Source: Tabrizicola sp.
Lineage (GTDB): Bacteria > Pseudomonadota > Alphaproteobacteria > Rhodobacterales > Rhodobacteraceae
Direction: 5' to 3'
Assembly (NCBI RefSeq): GCF_022842145.1
Contig: NZ_JALHQD010000005.1
Location: 62,001 to 126,000 of the forward strand
DNA: 64,000 nucleotides
The notes below the pieces were generated by a model, which saw only the letters and a program-made list of their open reading frames with translations, was not told where the DNA came from and searched no databases. Numbering within the stretch: the stretch's first letter is position 1; each line of letters opens with the position of its first letter. The position numbers were made by a program, and so were the translations under genes. This document shows positions 46,580 to 55,704 of the stretch, piece by piece.

Positions 46580-46609
46580 CCGGGGGCGGCGGTCGTCTGC
46601 CGCCCCCGG
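46580..46609 (-). terminator. Strong GC hairpin between binding-protein and permease genes
   Basis: CCGGGGGCGGC and GCCGCCCCCGG pair over 11 bases around an eight-base loop. It lies 18 bases beyond the binding-protein stop (minus strand) and 41 before the permease start, without a T-run. The position mirrors the hairpin at 34511-34534 in the other sugar operon. Confidence 0.65.
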
Positions 46610-46626
46610 ACTTCGGGAGGAAACCC

Positions 46627-48699
46627 TTAGTTCGCCGCGATCGGCCCGGCCGAGCCCGGAGCGCCCGGCAGCGTCTGCGGATGCAGTTCGGCGCCGATCT
46701 GCTGGTCTGCCGGCACGAACACCCGTTCCCGGATGATGTTGTCCTCAGCCCAGTTGTACATGAAGATCGGAGCCCCCGCCGGGATGTTCGCGAAGCGCTT
46801 GTTGATGATCAGCGCCCCCGGATACGAGGTCAGGCCGACGGCCGTCACGTTTTCGGTGAAGGTCTTCTGCCAGGTCTTCATCGCCTCGATCCGGGCGGCC
46901 GGATCGCGGGTGCCGATGAAGGCCTTGATCGCATCCACAAGCTGCTGCTCGTAGGGCTGCAGATCCATCTCGCCCGCGCCGTTCGCACGATGCCAGACGG
47001 CAGTCATCGGCCCAATGGGCGCAAGGTTCGCCGTGCCCTGCACAGCCGAGACGTACTCCTGGTTGTTGCGCAGGACCAACCAGTCCCAGGCCCCGGCGTC
47101 GCGGGCGTTGTCGAAGTCCTTGCCGGTCAGGCTGTTGAGCGTGACCTTGATGCCGACATCGGACATCATCGCCACCACGCCCTCGGCCAGGTTGCCGTCC
47201 GTGGCATAGTCCGAGTTCACCAGCAGCGTCACGGTCAGGTCTTCGCCTCCAGCCACGTTGACCACGCCGTTTCCGTCTGTGTCGGACAGACCCGCCGCCT
47301 CAAGCGCCCCTTTCGCGCTGGCCTCGTCGAACGAATAGAACACGGTCGAGCCCGCATCATAGAAGCTGGTCGAGGTCAGCAGACCCCCGGCATAGGGTGC
47401 CGTGAACGGACCCTTCACCAGGCTGTCGCCAAGCCGCTGCCGGTCCATCGCGTAAGTGACGGCCTTGCGGAAATCGAGATTCCGGTTCAGCTCGCGCACC
47501 GCCTGGCCCCGGGCATCGGGTTCGCCCCAGCCGTTCGCGGACTGGTTGAAGAACAGCTGATAGCCGATGGACCGCGGTCCGAAGGCCAGCCGCGCCGGGC
47601 TTGCCGGATCGGCTGCCTTCTTCAGGCTTTCGACATAGTTTTCCGGCTGTTCGAGGTTCGAGAAGTCGCCCGTCCCCGCCACCGCCTGCACGTCGCGGTC
47701 ACCCCAGGTGGACAGACGGAAGTGCATCTCGTCCAGGTAGGGAAGCTGCTGGCCGGTCTCGTCGACCTTCCAGTAATAGGGGTTGCGGCGCTTCACCACG
47801 ATGTCATCGGGGCGGTGTTCCACCACGACCCAGGCGCCCATCGTCGGGAAGTTCATGAAGTCCGACGGGAAGGCGTTGAGGAAGGTTTCATAGCTTTCGC
47901 CGCCATGCTTCGGATGCTTCGGCTTCAGCACATGCGCCGGGCCGGGGCAGAAGTTGCCGTAGGCCATCGCGTAAAGCACCTGCTCGGGGAAGGCGTCCGG
48001 GAAGGTCAGCGTGAAGGTATAGGGGTCCACCACCGCGAAGGTCGCGTTGTTGTAGGTTGCAGGGCTTGCCCCCATCAGCGGAGTGACGTTCTCGTCCATG
48101 ATCACGTCATTCCAGTAGAACTCGATGTCCTCGACGTCGAAGGCGTCGCCGTCCGACCACTTGGCACCCTCGATCAGCTTGATCGTCAGGGTCTTGCCGT
48201 CCTCGGACCATTCCCAGCTTTTCGCCAGGTTCGGCAGCGGTTGCAGGTCTTCCGAGTTCACGGTGAACAGGGGACCGGTCCGCGTCAGGCATTCGACCAG
48301 ACCGATGTCGATCCCGCCCCAGCCATAGCTTTGTCCGGCCCAGAAGTTCCAGCCTTCGGGCCGCCCGCCGATTACATGGCGCATCACGTCGCCATAGACG
48401 CCCGGCCCGTCCGGCATGTTCGCGGCCTTGTAGATCAGCGGCTCCTTCGGCAGGCGCTCGGCCACCGGAGGCAGCTTGCCCGCATCGACAAAGGCCGTGA
48501 CCCAGGCCGGTTCGGAATAGGCCGGCAGGGCCTTGAACTCGAAAATGTCCGAGCGGTTCACGTAGACCGGTTCGGTCTGCGCCTCGAACTTCGGCGGCTC
48601 TGGCGGAGCGGTCGGTGCGGCCATCTCGGCTTGCACTGCCCCCGCAGATACCCCCAACAACAGCGCCGCCATAGCGGCGCTACGGACCTGGAACGTCAT
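46627..48699 (-). CDS. agpA: Family 5 periplasmic binding protein, AgpA-like alpha-galactoside receptor
   Basis: The 690-residue product has a signal peptide (MTFQVRSAAMAALLLGVSAGAVQA) and the SBP family 5 fold (LVECLTRTGPLFTVNSEDLQPLPNLAKSWEWSEDGKTLTIKL, AKWSDGDAFDVEDIEFYW). At about 690 residues it is longer than DppA/OppA (about 540), as AgpA of S. meliloti is. It should bind raffinose/melibiose-type sugars and feed the permeases downstream. GGGAGGA sits before ATG 48699. The name rests on family, length and the melA neighbour; a peptide substrate is possible but less likely. Confidence 0.82.
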   Translation of the reverse strand: MTFQVRSAAMAALLLGVSAGAVQAEMAAPTAPPEPPKFEAQTEPVYVNRSDIFEFKALPAYSEPAWVTAFVDAGKLPPVAERLPKEPLIYKAANMPDGPGVYGDVMRHVIGGRPEGWNFWAGQSYGWGGIDIGLVECLTRTGPLFTVNSEDLQPLPNLAKSWEWSEDGKTLTIKLIEGAKWSDGDAFDVEDIEFYWNDVIMDENVTPLMGASPATYNNATFAVVDPYTFTLTFPDAFPEQVLYAMAYGNFCPGPAHVLKPKHPKHGGESYETFLNAFPSDFMNFPTMGAWVVVEHRPDDIVVKRRNPYYWKVDETGQQLPYLDEMHFRLSTWGDRDVQAVAGTGDFSNLEQPENYVESLKKAADPASPARLAFGPRSIGYQLFFNQSANGWGEPDARGQAVRELNRNLDFRKAVTYAMDRQRLGDSLVKGPFTAPYAGGLLTSTSFYDAGSTVFYSFDEASAKGALEAAGLSDTDGNGVVNVAGGEDLTVTLLVNSDYATDGNLAEGVVAMMSDVGIKVTLNSLTGKDFDNARDAGAWDWLVLRNNQEYVSAVQGTANLAPIGPMTAVWHRANGAGEMDLQPYEQQLVDAIKAFIGTRDPAARIEAMKTWQKTFTENVTAVGLTSYPGALIINKRFANIPAGAPIFMYNWAEDNIIRERVFVPADQQIGAELHPQTLPGAPGSAGPIAAN

Positions 48700-48864
48700 G
48701 TGTCCTCCCTTGGCCAACACGTGTAGTCGGTTGATCATTATGCTGTGGCTGCCGGGCAGAGATATCCTCCCCCCTGACCGGCACAGTCCAAGGTTGCGGA
48801 ATTGGCCGCCGTTCAGCAATATCGGTTTGTCAGATAGTTTTCCGGTTTTCTAAGATTGGATGGG

Positions 48865-49797
48865 ATGAGGATGGACGACCCCCAGGCCAGAGCGCGCGCG
48901 CGGCGCAATCCGATGCCGGTGCCCAGCCACGACCGGCACTTCTATTCACACCTCCGCGCCTTCGGCCGTTTTGGCATCCGTATCTTTGAACCCGTGGTGA
49001 TGCCCCAGCCGCATTGGCACGGGCATATCGAGTTGAATTTCGCCGCAAATTTCCGGATGGCCTACGATATCGACGGCACCCGGCTGATCCTGCCCGAGAA
49101 CCGGCTGATCCTGTTCTGGGCAGGCGTGCCGCACCAGTTGACCGCCATCCAGCCGGTGGACGAGGGTCCGATCAAGCTGGCCAACATTTACCTGCCGCTC
49201 GACAGCTTCCTGCAGATGCGCCACATCATGGCGTTGCAGGCCGCCATGATCGGGCGCGGAATGGTCATGCTGCCCGAATCGCTGTGCGACGCAGGGTTGA
49301 TGCAACGCTGGTATCTCGACTACCGCTCGGGGGATTTCGAGCGGGCCGAGATCGTCAAGATGGAGCTGAACGCCCTTTTCCGCCGCGCCTCGATCACCGG
49401 CTTCGACTTCCTCCGCCCGCCGCAGCACGAGATCGGCACCGACCGGAACCTCAGCTCTGCCCACGTCCGCCATGTGATCGACATGGTCCGCTTCGTACTG
49501 GAAAATCTCGACAAGCCACTTCTGAACGCCCAGGTGACGCAGGTCACGGGCCTCCACGAGAACTATGCCCTGACGCTGTTTTCCCGGACGATGCAGGTGC
49601 CCTTGAAGATGTTCATCAACCGGATGCGCCTGATGCGCGCGCGCGCGCTTCTGGTGGAAAGCTCGATTGCGGTGTCCGAAGTGGCCGAGCAATGCGGCTT
49701 CAGTTCGCTCACCCAGTTCTATGCGCAGTTCCGTGCCGGGTACGGCATGCCGCCCGCCGCCTTGCGGCAGCATTACGTGCAGATGGATCTGCGCTGA
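48865..49797 (+). CDS. AraC-family regulator, MelR/AgpT-like
   Basis: The 310-residue product has an N-terminal cupin (FEPVVMPQPHWHGHIELNFAANFRM, ENRLILFWAGVPHQL) like MelR of E. coli. The C-terminal AraC HTH has VTQVTGLHENYALTLFSRTM and VSEVAEQCGFSSLTQFYAQFRAGYGMPPAALRQHY. MelR and rhizobial AgpT activate melibiose genes, and this gene is divergent from agpA over a 165-base shared promoter region, which supports the same role. The start is uncertain (48865, 48871, or a TTG at 48856). Confidence 0.88.
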   Translation: MRMDDPQARARARRNPMPVPSHDRHFYSHLRAFGRFGIRIFEPVVMPQPHWHGHIELNFAANFRMAYDIDGTRLILPENRLILFWAGVPHQLTAIQPVDEGPIKLANIYLPLDSFLQMRHIMALQAAMIGRGMVMLPESLCDAGLMQRWYLDYRSGDFERAEIVKMELNALFRRASITGFDFLRPPQHEIGTDRNLSSAHVRHVIDMVRFVLENLDKPLLNAQVTQVTGLHENYALTLFSRTMQVPLKMFINRMRLMRARALLVESSIAVSEVAEQCGFSSLTQFYAQFRAGYGMPPAALRQHYVQMDLR

Positions 49798-49807
49798 TCC
49801 TACGGCG

Positions 49808-50464
49808 TCAGGCCTCGGCCGGGGCGATCAGTTCGGGCCCCGAGGCTTTGTTCGAATTCACTGCAACGCCGACGCGGAAGGGTCTGCTCATTACCCCTGC
49901 CTCCGATGCCTTCATCAGCACCGCAGCCCCATGCCCGCCCTCGCCAAGCCACAGCGGCCAGTCCGACTTTTCCAGCACGACCGGCTCGCGGTGGTGGATC
50001 TCGCCCATGCCCGGCCCCGCCTCGGTCGAGACGATCGCCACGGTGTCCATCTCGCCCCAGTGCTGCCAGACTCCGGCCAAAGCGATTGGTTCGCCATCCA
50101 GGCGGGTGAAGTACCAGGGCAGTCGCGCACCCTTCTCCCCCTCGTTCCATTCATAGAAGCCGGAAGCCGGGACGATGCAGCGCCGCGACCGGATGGCCTC
50201 GCGGAAGGCAGGTTTGGTCGCAACGGTGTCGGACCGGGCGTTGATGATCAGGGGGCCGTCGTTGGGAGCCTTGTACCAATACGGCAGGAACCCCCAGCGC
50301 ATCGCGCGCAATCGCCGCACCCCGCTATCCGACGTCACCACGGCCACCGTGTTCGTCGGGCAGACGTTGTAGTTGGGAACCGGCGGCAGGTCATTGCCCT
50401 GCACGGCGTCGAACAGGGCGGCCAGCGCCTCGTTCGGGTGGGTGATGGTGAAGCGACCGCACAT
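49808..50464 (-). CDS. SRAP (YedK/HMCES) abasic-site shield protein
   Basis: The 218-residue product starts MCGRFT, so after removal of Met the Cys2 can form the thiazolidine cross-link to abasic DNA. Further SRAP hallmarks are NARSDTVATKPAFREA, RRCIVPASGFYEW (active Glu) and the His in MGEIHHREPVVL. The protein protects abasic sites in single-stranded DNA during replication. It stands alone, ten bases from the AraC stop and divergent from the VOC gene. Confidence 0.93.
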   Translation of the reverse strand: MCGRFTITHPNEALAALFDAVQGNDLPPVPNYNVCPTNTVAVVTSDSGVRRLRAMRWGFLPYWYKAPNDGPLIINARSDTVATKPAFREAIRSRRCIVPASGFYEWNEGEKGARLPWYFTRLDGEPIALAGVWQHWGEMDTVAIVSTEAGPGMGEIHHREPVVLEKSDWPLWLGEGGHGAAVLMKASEAGVMSRPFRVGVAVNSNKASGPELIAPAEA

Positions 50465-50544
50465 GGCTGCAACCTATCCCACCACAGCGGGGGTGCAACC
50501 CGCCACGACTTCGTTCAGTATACGATCGCAGACCGGAGGTGCCC

Positions 50545-50907
50545 ATGCTTGCAGGCCCACCCAGCCAGATCGCCCGCCGGGTCGAAAATCTTGACCGCGC
50601 CCGACGCTTCTGGCGCGACACGCTGGGCCTGACCGAGCTTTACAGCTTTCCCGGCCTCGCTTTCTTCGACCTTGGCCCCACCCGCCTGATGCTGCGCGAG
50701 ACCGGCACCCGCAATGAGGCCGACCTGCTATACCTGCCCACGCAGGACATCGTCGGCACCCACGCCGCTCTTGGACAACGGGGCGCCCAGTTGACCGGCA
50801 CACCGCACATGATTCACAGGCATCCCGACGGCGCCGAAGAATGGATGGCATTCTTCAAGGACGACGAAGGCCGCGACCTGGCCCTGCATTCGGTCCGCCA
50901 GCCCTGA
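50545..50907 (+). CDS. VOC (glyoxalase/bleomycin-resistance superfamily) protein
   Basis: The 120-residue product has one beta-alpha-beta-beta-beta pair typical of VOC proteins (IARRVENLDRARRFWRDTLGL; LAFFDLGPTRLMLRE; EEWMAFFKDDEGRDLALHS). A single-domain VOC protein would act as a dimer with a metal site. The ligand or substrate is unknown. GGAGG sits eight bases before ATG 50545, which decides against the GTG at 50539. Confidence 0.85.
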   Translation: MLAGPPSQIARRVENLDRARRFWRDTLGLTELYSFPGLAFFDLGPTRLMLRETGTRNEADLLYLPTQDIVGTHAALGQRGAQLTGTPHMIHRHPDGAEEWMAFFKDDEGRDLALHSVRQP

Positions 50908-50973
50908 CCTCGCGGGTTGACGCCGCCTCTCTCATGACAGGAGTGACGGCGCCTGCGCACAACTCCCTCGCGC

Positions 50974-52473
50974 CTACTGGCCCAGCTTCTTGATCCGCCC
51001 CTCGACGGCGATGTTCACCGTGCCCAGCTTTTCGACATAGGCCATCACGTCATTGGCCACGAGCTGGCCGGTCGGTCCATCGGTCAGGATGCGCCCCCCG
51101 CCCAGCGCGTCAAAACCGTCGCCACCACCGACGATGTAGTCATTGACCGCCACCTTGTAGAGCTTGTCCGCCTCCAGCGGGGCGCCACCGACCATGACCT
51201 CGCTGACCCGCGATCCCGCCGGAGCCGACGCGTCATATGCGAATGTCACCCCCGAGACCTGGGCAAACCGCCCCGCCCCCTTCTCGACCTGGCTGACCCC
51301 GTTCTCCAGCGCCAGCAGCACCTGGGACCCCGGCAGTTCCGTCACCACCGTGGTATTCCCGAAGGGCAGCTCGGTCAGGATGTCCCGCCGCGTCAGCTTG
51401 CGCCCCGCCTCATAGGTCGTGTCGCCCCGGATGCCGCCGCCGTTCATGATCGCGATATCGGCCCCCGTCGCGTCGCGCAACGCGTCGGTGATCAGGTTGC
51501 CCATCGTCGATTCCTCGGCGCGCACCACGTTCCGGCGGCTGTCCAGCGGCCCTTCGACCGTGCCGATCTCGACATTCAGGTTCTCGTCCATCGTCGCCCG
51601 CAGCTTGTCCGCCATCGCCACCGACTCCGGGTCCGGCGTCACTGCGGCGGTGTCGATGAAGCGGAACGCCGGGACCCAACTGATCTCGCGCTTGCCGTCT
51701 TCGGCCGTCTCGACCTCGACCGTCAGATCCACCGGCGACAGGAACTGTCCGTCGATCGAGGTTTCGACATAGGCCGTCCGCCCGTCATAGGCCGTGGCAT
51801 AGGAATGGTCGTCTCCCGACAAGATCACGTCGAAGGCCCCGCTGGCCATCAGCGCCCGGTCGTTCTCCATGTTGGTCTGCACGACCCCGACGACGATATC
51901 CGCGCCCTCCTCCCGCGCCTTCTCGGCCGCGGCAACCCCCGTCTCGACCGTCGACAGGAACTTCAGGCTGCCGGTCGAACTGACCTCGGGCGAGGTATCC
52001 TGCGCCACCGGGATCAGCGCGACCTTCAGACCGCCGACCTCCTTCACCATGACACCGCCCAGCCCCTCGATGGCCGACCCGTCGCCGTTCGTGATGTTGA
52101 TCGCCGCCCAGGGGTACTTCGATGCCTTCATCTTCTCGATGAAATTCTCCGGCCCGAAGTCGAACTCATGGTTCCCCGGCACCGCCAGGTCGAAGGGCAC
52201 CAGGTTGGTGAAATCGATGGTATTCTGGCCCTTGTCGAAGCCCGACGCCAGCGAGGGTGACAGCATGTCCCCGTTGAACAGGTACAGCGTGTTCGGGTTG
52301 GCCGCCCGTTCCGCCTTGGCCACCGCGTTCAGCCGCGCAAAGCCGCCACGGCCGTCTTCTTCCTCGAAGTTGTAGACGTCGCCGACGCCAAGAAGGGTCA
52401 GCTTGACGGTCTCTGCTTCGGCGGTCGTCGCAACCAGGGCGGCGGCAATTGCCAGTCTCGAAATCATGCGCAT
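50974..52473 (-). CDS. Periplasmic 5'-nucleotidase/UDP-sugar-hydrolase-like phosphoesterase
   Basis: The 499-residue product has a signal peptide (MRMISRLAIAAALVATTAEA), a metallophosphoesterase domain with GNHEFDFG, and the 5'-nucleotidase C-terminal domain (STMGNLITDALRDATGADIAIMNGGGIRGD, FGNTTVVTELPGSQVLLALENGVS, VNDYIVGGGDGF). The first metal motif reads GVGDVYN where DxH is usual, and the GHxH block reads SGDDHSY, so the metal site is atypical. It probably removes phosphate from nucleotides in the periplasm. ATG 52473 has AGGAG upstream. Confidence 0.88.
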   Translation of the reverse strand: MRMISRLAIAAALVATTAEAETVKLTLLGVGDVYNFEEEDGRGGFARLNAVAKAERAANPNTLYLFNGDMLSPSLASGFDKGQNTIDFTNLVPFDLAVPGNHEFDFGPENFIEKMKASKYPWAAINITNGDGSAIEGLGGVMVKEVGGLKVALIPVAQDTSPEVSSTGSLKFLSTVETGVAAAEKAREEGADIVVGVVQTNMENDRALMASGAFDVILSGDDHSYATAYDGRTAYVETSIDGQFLSPVDLTVEVETAEDGKREISWVPAFRFIDTAAVTPDPESVAMADKLRATMDENLNVEIGTVEGPLDSRRNVVRAEESTMGNLITDALRDATGADIAIMNGGGIRGDTTYEAGRKLTRRDILTELPFGNTTVVTELPGSQVLLALENGVSQVEKGAGRFAQVSGVTFAYDASAPAGSRVSEVMVGGAPLEADKLYKVAVNDYIVGGGDGFDALGGGRILTDGPTGQLVANDVMAYVEKLGTVNIAVEGRIKKLGQ

Positions 52474-52704
52474 CGCGAGTCTCCTGTGACGGGTTGGACC
52501 CCAAGACTGCGCCCAAGGCCGGGCCGCTGTCAAAGGCACAGCGGCCGGCGCGCAGACACTTGCCATGATTCGGCCACGATACAACCTGTGGTGAGTGCCT
52601 CTCACTTTGGACACAAATTCATCTTTCGTTAACCGTGAATTCGTCCCGCCGGAAACATGTCAAGCGCGCAAAAGGATAGCGGAAGCTTTCGAAAGGCATA
52701 AAAA
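52474..52704. other. Divergent promoter region, nucleotidase / repeat protein
   Basis: About 230 bases between divergent starts. The part near 52600-52700 is AT-richer (TTCATCTTTCGTTAACCGTG; GGCATAAAAAATG), consistent with promoters, but I see no palindromic operator and no gene. Confidence 0.4.
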
Positions 52705-53832
52705 ATGAGACCCCTCCTGCTTGCATGCGCTTTCGTAACGATTGCCCCGGTTGCCAGTGCGGACACGAAAACTGTCGTTGAGTGCGAGTTTCGCGAAATC
52801 CGAAACCTAGAGGTCTTCAAGCGAACAATGCCCGGATGCTCGCTTGGGGCAGCCAAATCTGACGGCGCGGGCAAGTGGCTCACCCCGCCGAAGGCCGAGG
52901 CGGAACCGCCGGAAGTCATCGCGGAACTCCCGCCGGAAGCCCTGCCACCGGTCGTGAAGCCCGAGCCCGAGTCGACGCCGCCGGTCACCAATTCGGACCC
53001 GGAACCCACTCCGCCGGTCATCGATCCACTGCCGGTGCCCACGCCTCCCGTCGTGGAACCCGAGCCGGTACCGACCCCCACGCCGCAGCCGGAACCCACC
53101 CCGGTGGATGACGGCAACAACGGCCACGGCGACGACGAGGGCGGCATCGACTCCAGCAACCCCGGCAACGGTCCGAAGAACGGCACTGAACCGGAACCCA
53201 CCCCGCCGGTCGTCGATCCGCTGCCGGTGCCCACGCCTCCCGTCGTGGCACCCGAGCCGGTACCGACCCCCACGCCGCAGCCGGAACCCACCCCGGTGGA
53301 TGACGGCAACAACGGTCACGGCAATGACGACGGCGGCATCGACTCCAGCAACCCCGGCAACGGCCCGCAGGGTGGCGGCCAGACCGACCATGACGACAAC
53401 GGCCACGGAAACGATGTTGGCGGCGTTGACTCGAGCAACCCCAGCCAAGGCGGCGGCGACACCGGCGGTTCCCAGAGTGGCAGCCAAGGCGGCGGTGACA
53501 CCGGCAGCTCGCAAGGCGGCGGCCAGGGTGGCGGCTCCAGCCAGGGCGGTGGCGACACCGGCGGCTCGCAGGGCGGCGGCCAGGGTGGCGGCTCCAGCCA
53601 GGGCGGCGGTGACACCGGCGGCTCGCAGGGTGGCGGCCAGAGTGGCGGCTCCAGCCAAGGCGGCGGTGACACCGGCGGCTCGCAGGGCGGCGGCCAAGGC
53701 GGCGGCTCCAGCCAAGGCGGCGGTGACACCGGCGGCTCGCAGGGCGGCGACCAAGGTGGCGGCTCCAGCCAGGGCGGTGGCGACACCGGCGGCGGCCAAG
53801 GCGGCGGCCAGGGCCAGAGCAAGACCAAGTAA
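52705..53832 (+). CDS. Secreted protein with duplicated Pro-rich modules and Gly/Ser/Gln tandem repeats
   Basis: The 375-residue product has a signal peptide (MRPLLLACAFVTIAPVASA) and a short Cys-containing N-terminal domain (CEFREIRNL...CSLG, about residues 28-46). Next come two near-identical Pro-rich modules (EPTPPV-DPLPVPTPPVV... ending DGNNGHG-D-GGIDSSNPGNGP), then about five copies of a 19-residue Gly/Ser/Gln unit with a conserved Asp-Thr pair. It ends QGQSKTK. The chain looks disordered and surface-exposed, as in adhesin-like or matrix proteins. Function unknown. A strong terminator follows. Confidence 0.8.
   Translation: MRPLLLACAFVTIAPVASADTKTVVECEFREIRNLEVFKRTMPGCSLGAAKSDGAGKWLTPPKAEAEPPEVIAELPPEALPPVVKPEPESTPPVTNSDPEPTPPVIDPLPVPTPPVVEPEPVPTPTPQPEPTPVDDGNNGHGDDEGGIDSSNPGNGPKNGTEPEPTPPVVDPLPVPTPPVVAPEPVPTPTPQPEPTPVDDGNNGHGNDDGGIDSSNPGNGPQGGGQTDHDDNGHGNDVGGVDSSNPSQGGGDTGGSQSGSQGGGDTGSSQGGGQGGGSSQGGGDTGGSQGGGQGGGSSQGGGDTGGSQGGGQSGGSSQGGGDTGGSQGGGQGGGSSQGGGDTGGSQGGDQGGGSSQGGGDTGGGQGGGQGQSKTK
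53449..53808 (+). repeat. In-gene tandem repeats of 57 bases
   Basis: Imperfect 57-base units encode GGGDTGGSQGGGQGGGSSQ with small changes (SQSGS, SSQGG, QSGG, GGDQ). Roughly five full units plus partial ones lie head to tail. Their near-identity at DNA level suggests expansion by slippage or recombination. Confidence 0.8.
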
Positions 53833-53859
53833 CCGGCCTCACCAACCGACCTGACAACC

Positions 53860-53890
53860 GACACGGCGCGTTCCCCGCGCCGTGTCTTTT
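53860..53890 (+). terminator. Rho-independent terminator after the repeat protein gene
   Basis: GACACGGCGCG pairs with CGCGCCGTGTC over 11 bases around the loop TTCCC, followed directly by TTTT. It starts 28 bases after the stop codon. This is the clearest intrinsic terminator in the window. Confidence 0.88.
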
Positions 53891-53957
53891 CCTTCCTGAT
53901 ACCAGCCAGTCGCGGCGGACCATTGCCAGACCCGTCAAGCTTCGCTATTCGCGCGTC

Positions 53958-54296
53958 ATGCTGATCCTCAAGATCTTCCGTCGCTCCGAATGGGATGCCT
54001 TCCGCGCTGCCGGCGAGACTCGTGGCGCGCCCGTCGACCTCGCCGACGGCTACATCCATTTCTCCACCGCTGCCCAGGTTGCCGAAACCGCCGCCAAGTG
54101 GTTCGCCACCGAAAGCGACCTTGTCCTTGTTGCCTTCGACCCCGACAAGCTGGGCCCCCAGCTGAAATGGGAGCCTTCGCGCGGCGGCCAGCTTTTCCCG
54201 CACCTCTACCGACCCTTGCGGATCGCTGATGTCATCTGGGACAAGTCCCTCCCCCTTGGTGCCACCGGCCACATCTTCCCCGAGGGGCTCTGGTGA
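53958..54296 (+). CDS. DUF952 family protein
   Basis: The 112-residue product matches the DUF952 pattern: [72 protein letters not shown]. The conserved Ser-Thr, His and Arg/Gly residues suggest an enzyme or binding protein, possibly ADP-ribose-related, but no function is established. The GTG of pyrD overlaps its last codons (GTGA), so the two are coupled. Confidence 0.9.
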   Translation: MLILKIFRRSEWDAFRAAGETRGAPVDLADGYIHFSTAAQVAETAAKWFATESDLVLVAFDPDKLGPQLKWEPSRGGQLFPHLYRPLRIADVIWDKSLPLGATGHIFPEGLW

Positions 54297-55354
54297 CGAT
54301 CGTCGAGCGGCTGGGCCTGACCCTGCTTCACCGCTTCGATCCCGAACGGGCGCATGGTCTGTCGCTGCTGGCCCTCCGTGCGGGTCTTGTCCCGCTGTCG
54401 GGCCCGGTCGATCTGCCCCGCCTGCACACCACCCTCGCCGGGATGCCGCTGCTGAACCCCGTGGGCCTGGCCGCCGGCTACGACAAGAACGCCGAGGCCG
54501 TGGCCCCGCTTTCCAGAGCAGGCTTCGGGTTCATCGAGGTCGGTGCCGCAACCCCGCTTCCCCAGCCGGGCAATGACAAGCCGCGCCTCTTCCGCCTGAC
54601 CGAGGACCGCGCCGCGATCAACCGCTTCGGCTTCAACAACCAGGGAATGACTGCAGTCGGCGCCCGCCTCGCCGCCCGCGTCCGGGGACCGGTCCCCGTC
54701 GGGCTGAACCTCGGTGCCAACAAGACGGCGCAGAACCGCGCCGCTGATTTCGGCACGGTGCTTGCCCATTGCGGCGCGCATGTCGACTTCGCCACGGTCA
54801 ACGTCAGCTCGCCCAACACCGAACGTCTGCGGGACCTGCAGGGCACCGCCGCCCTGACCGAGCTTCTGCGCCGCGTGATGGAAGCCCGGGCCGGACTGGC
54901 CCGACCGATACCGGTCTTCCTGAAGATCGCCCCCGATCTCTCCCCGGCCGAGCTTGAGGATATCGTCGAGGTCGCACTGAATGCGCAACTTTCCGGTATC
55001 ATCGCCACGAACACCACGCTGTCGCGCGAAGGTTTGAATTCTGCAAGCCGTTCGGAAAGCGGCGGTCTTTCTGGCGTACCTTTGTTTGAAAAGTCCACGC
55101 GCGTGCTGGCGCAACTCTCCCGCCTGACCCAAGGTCTCATGCCCCTGGTCGGAGTGGGCGGCGTCAGTTCCGCCGAAGAAGCCTACCAGAAAATCCGCGC
55201 CGGCGCCTCGGCGGTGCAGCTTTACACGGCGATGGTCTACCAGGGCCTTGCGATGGTGCCCGATGTGGCCCACGGCCTTGACGCGCTTCTTGCCCGCGAC
55301 GGTTATGCCAATGTCGCTATGGCGGTGGGCACCGGGCGCAGCGCCTGGCTCTGA
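54293..55354 (+). CDS. pyrD: Dihydroorotate dehydrogenase (quinone), class 2
   Basis: The 353-residue product has an N-terminal membrane-associating helix ([24 protein letters not shown]), then the FMN barrel with [62 protein letters not shown] and [20 protein letters not shown]. The catalytic Ser in VNVSSPN marks class 2. It oxidises dihydroorotate to orotate in pyrimidine synthesis and passes electrons to quinone. It starts with GTG overlapping the DUF952 stop. Confidence 0.96.
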   Translation: MTIVERLGLTLLHRFDPERAHGLSLLALRAGLVPLSGPVDLPRLHTTLAGMPLLNPVGLAAGYDKNAEAVAPLSRAGFGFIEVGAATPLPQPGNDKPRLFRLTEDRAAINRFGFNNQGMTAVGARLAARVRGPVPVGLNLGANKTAQNRAADFGTVLAHCGAHVDFATVNVSSPNTERLRDLQGTAALTELLRRVMEARAGLARPIPVFLKIAPDLSPAELEDIVEVALNAQLSGIIATNTTLSREGLNSASRSESGGLSGVPLFEKSTRVLAQLSRLTQGLMPLVGVGGVSSAEEAYQKIRAGASAVQLYTAMVYQGLAMVPDVAHGLDALLARDGYANVAMAVGTGRSAWL

Positions 55355-55412
55355 CCTTTCATCTTTGCGCAAGTATCCCGGGGTCCGGCGCAGCGCCCCG
55401 GGGCGTCCAACC

Positions 55413-55649
55413 TCAGAACGCCTTGAAGGTCATCGTCGTCAGTGTCCGCTGAATGCCCGGAATATCGAACAGCTTCGACGACAGGTAGTGCCCGGTATCC
55501 GCATCCTCGGGGATATAGACCTTGGCGATCAGGTCATAATCGCCGCTGGTCGAGTAAAGCTCGCTCACCACCTCGCGGTCCCATATCGCATTGGCCACCT
55601 CGTAGGTCTGACCAGGGGTGCAGCGGAACTGGACGAAAACCAAAGCCAT
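55413..55649 (-). CDS. Stand-alone Lrp/AsnC ligand-binding (RAM) domain protein
   Basis: The 78-residue product contains only the RAM half of Lrp-family regulators: ALVFVQFRCTPGQTYEVANAI, VVSELYSTSGDYDLIAKVYIP, YLSSKLFDIPGIQRTLTTMTF. The HTH is absent, so it cannot bind DNA alone; such proteins bind amino acids and may form mixed oligomers with full-length Lrp proteins. ATG 55649 has GGAGG directly upstream, which removes a seven-residue extension. Confidence 0.9.
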   Translation of the reverse strand: MALVFVQFRCTPGQTYEVANAIWDREVVSELYSTSGDYDLIAKVYIPEDADTGHYLSSKLFDIPGIQRTLTTMTFKAF

Positions 55650-55704
55650 CAGGGCCTCCTTGCTTGGCACGAATCCTACCCCGCCCGGCGGGGAAGGAAA
55701 AGCC

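Noticed and set aside
52807-53799. Minus-strand frame rich in Ala/Gly/Val across the repeat protein
   Set aside because: It is the complement of the tandem repeats. The plus frame has a signal peptide and terminator; this one has neither.
53449-53808. Regular 57-base repeats as a possible CRISPR array
   Set aside because: The units run head to tail without unique spacers and encode a continuous Gly/Ser/Gln protein.
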